Shown here piece after piece: positions 13,902 through 14,871 of a stretch of 14,871 bases of DNA (positions within the stretch are counted from its first letter, which is position 1; each line of letters opens with the position of its first letter). Both the position numbers and the translations under genes were made by a program. Under the pieces are notes generated by a model. The model was not told the DNA's origin and did no database searches. It saw nothing but the letters and a program-made list of their open reading frames with translations. Source of the DNA: JAXMDS01 sp043777815 (GTDB lineage Bacteria > Pseudomonadota > Alphaproteobacteria > Rickettsiales > Rickettsiaceae); NCBI GenBank assembly GCA_043777815.1, contig JAYWHH010000003.1:1-14871 (forward strand), given 5' to 3'.

Positions 13902-13952
13902 AGTTGTATAGCTTTGATTACTCATATTGATATTAAAAATTTTTTCTGATAA
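13902..13952 (+). pseudogene. Degraded copy of the DUF155 gene 3' end
   Basis: These bases match 11525..11577, the last codons and stop of the DUF155 gene, with about five substitutions and a one-base loss. Read from 13908 it still encodes IALITHIDIKNFF and a stop, against IALISHIDIKSFF in the gene. Same orientation, about 2.4 kb away on the other side of the 700-residue gene. The remaining part of this gap (13953..14218) holds a second TTTTTCTGATAAT (about 14004..14016, the first at about 13942) and nothing else I can support. Confidence 0.82.
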
Positions 13953-14218
13953 TTCTAATCAAGACTGCTTTTAGTATTGCACTTTTCTTTCGTAAAAGAA
14001 TTTTTCTGATAATGCACGTCATATATATTAGGATGGCAATGATGATAATTATTTTTATTGATAACTATGTTGCAAATTTTATATAAAAAATGATTTTTAT
14101 TCTCATTAATCTCGCATACCGCTTTATAACTAATTAATATCTTTTCATTAAAAATTTAATATTTTAAACATGAGGCTTGATGACCAACAATCATTTGACC
14201 ACGATAAATTTAGTCTAT

Positions 14219-14871
14219 CTACGTAATATTAGCTATCAAAGATATATCTTCATCTAAAGCCAACTCTTCTTGAATAGGTCTTGAGTCTGTTTCTAATGAT
14301 GGAATAGAAGAAATCTTTATTTTTTCAAGTATAGATTCCGAGAAGTTGAGGTTTACTAGAGAAGATTTTAATATGAGATTTGTTGTGATATCTTCTTTTG
14401 ATAATTGTCTTGGATTCTCTGCGCTATCTTCTTCTGACAACTGGTTTGTAAGCTCTGCTTGAACTGCTGATAACGTTTTTAGAATGGAAGTCAACTTGAA
14501 GATCTCTGCGCCATCTTCTTCTGATGCGTTATCCTCTTTGCTATCTTCTTCTGACAATTGGCTTAGGTCCTCTTTGCTACCTTCTTCTTCTGACAACTGG
14601 TTTTTAAGCTCTGCGCCATCTTTTGACCACTGGTCTAGATCGGAGGCGAACTTGAAGATCTCTGCGCGATCTTCTTTTGGCAAATGACTAAGAGTGAAAT
14701 CCTTTAGAATCTCTGCGCGATCTTCTTCTGGCAAACGGCTAAGAAAGTAATTTATTTCATCTGCAGCTGGAGCATTCATAATAGTTTTGACCAACTTTAT
14801 TTTAAGCTCAGGTTTAGCTTTATAAAAATATTCCATCTTCTTATCTTTATCTAATGTTTTCCAAATTTTTA
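14219..14871 (-). CDS. Acidic repeat protein of unknown function, 5'-truncated by the window edge
   Basis: Not recognised. An ATG lies at 14836, but the frame stays open to the edge of the window (reading KIWKTLDKDKK before that Met), so the gene probably begins further right. Counting from that Met, residues 33-150 are built from two short motifs: L-P-x-E-D-R-A-E-I-F/L-K (at about 35, 52 and a variant EEDGAEIFK at 106) and QLSEED/QLSKED (at about 80, 93, 132 and 144). It is strongly Glu/Asp-rich, without Cys, signal peptide or membrane segment in the visible part. The C-terminus (IPSLETDSRPIQEELALDED) is non-repetitive. It resembles in style, not in sequence, the repeat protein at the left edge. 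Host-directed or scaffold roles are possible but unproven. Confidence 0.68.
   Translation of the reverse strand, partial: KIWKTLDKDKKMEYFYKAKPELKIKLVKTIMNAPAADEINYFLSRLPEEDRAEILKDFTLSHLPKEDRAEIFKFASDLDQWSKDGAELKNQLSEEEGSKEDLSQLSEEDSKEDNASEEDGAEIFKLTSILKTLSAVQAELTNQLSEEDSAENPRQLSKEDITTNLILKSSLVNLNFSESILEKIKISSIPSLETDSRPIQEELALDEDISLIANIT

Noticed and set aside
14170..14226. 18-codon plus-strand ORF starting ATGAGGCTTGAT
   Set aside because: Too short, no ribosome-binding site, overlaps the end of the right-edge gene on the other strand.

Overview
The window looks like a piece of an AT-rich, repeat-laden bacterial chromosome, most likely from an alphaproteobacterial intracellular symbiont (Rickettsiales or Holosporales grade; this placement is an inference). 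The support is DnaK with alphaproteobacterial wording (for example NGDAWV), a UbiE with the ASGT-type motif I seen in Rickettsiales, an RMD1/DUF155 protein of the kind found in Rickettsiales and mitochondria, low coding density, long non-coding gaps, and large unrecognised proteins rich in internal repeats. No tRNA, rRNA, insertion sequence, transposase or CRISPR array was seen. Layout from left to right: (i) 2..823, a repeat-rich unknown protein whose frame is open to the left edge, so it is probably cut off; (ii) 824..1445, a gap filled with several families of short tandem repeats; (iii) 1446..2372, an orphan family-3 solute-binding lipoprotein; (iv) 2754..5598, three tandem paralogous genes of about 255 codons with similar upstream regions, separated and followed by arrays of a short ATAAGATCGC-type repeat; (v) 5599..6393, more of that array plus recent perfect 52-bp and 23-bp tandem duplications and a decayed copy of the ubiE 3' end; (vi) minus strand, ubiE (6394..7794) with a low-complexity insertion of about 190 residues, and dnaK (8363..10261); (vii) 10678..11574, an RMD1/YagE (DUF155) membrane-anchored protein; (viii) minus strand 11666..13768, a 700-residue unknown protein, with a perfect 20-bp-arm AT palindrome just upstream and, beyond it, a degraded copy of the DUF155 gene end; (ix) minus strand from 14219 to the right edge, an acidic repeat protein that also runs out of the window. 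The recognisable genes are independent housekeeping functions: protein folding (DnaK), quinone methylation (UbiE), amino-acid or small polar solute binding (SBP) and an RMD1-family membrane factor. They do not form an operon. What unites the region is repeat proliferation. Short repeats have expanded in almost every gap and, in frame, inside genes, including the essential ubiE, and two housekeeping gene 3' ends have diverged copies nearby. Very few genes have a recognisable Shine-Dalgarno sequence. The best candidate for something undescribed is the module of upstream region, 255-codon gene and ATAAGATCGC-repeat array at about 2690..5960. No function can be assigned to its proteins from sequence alone.
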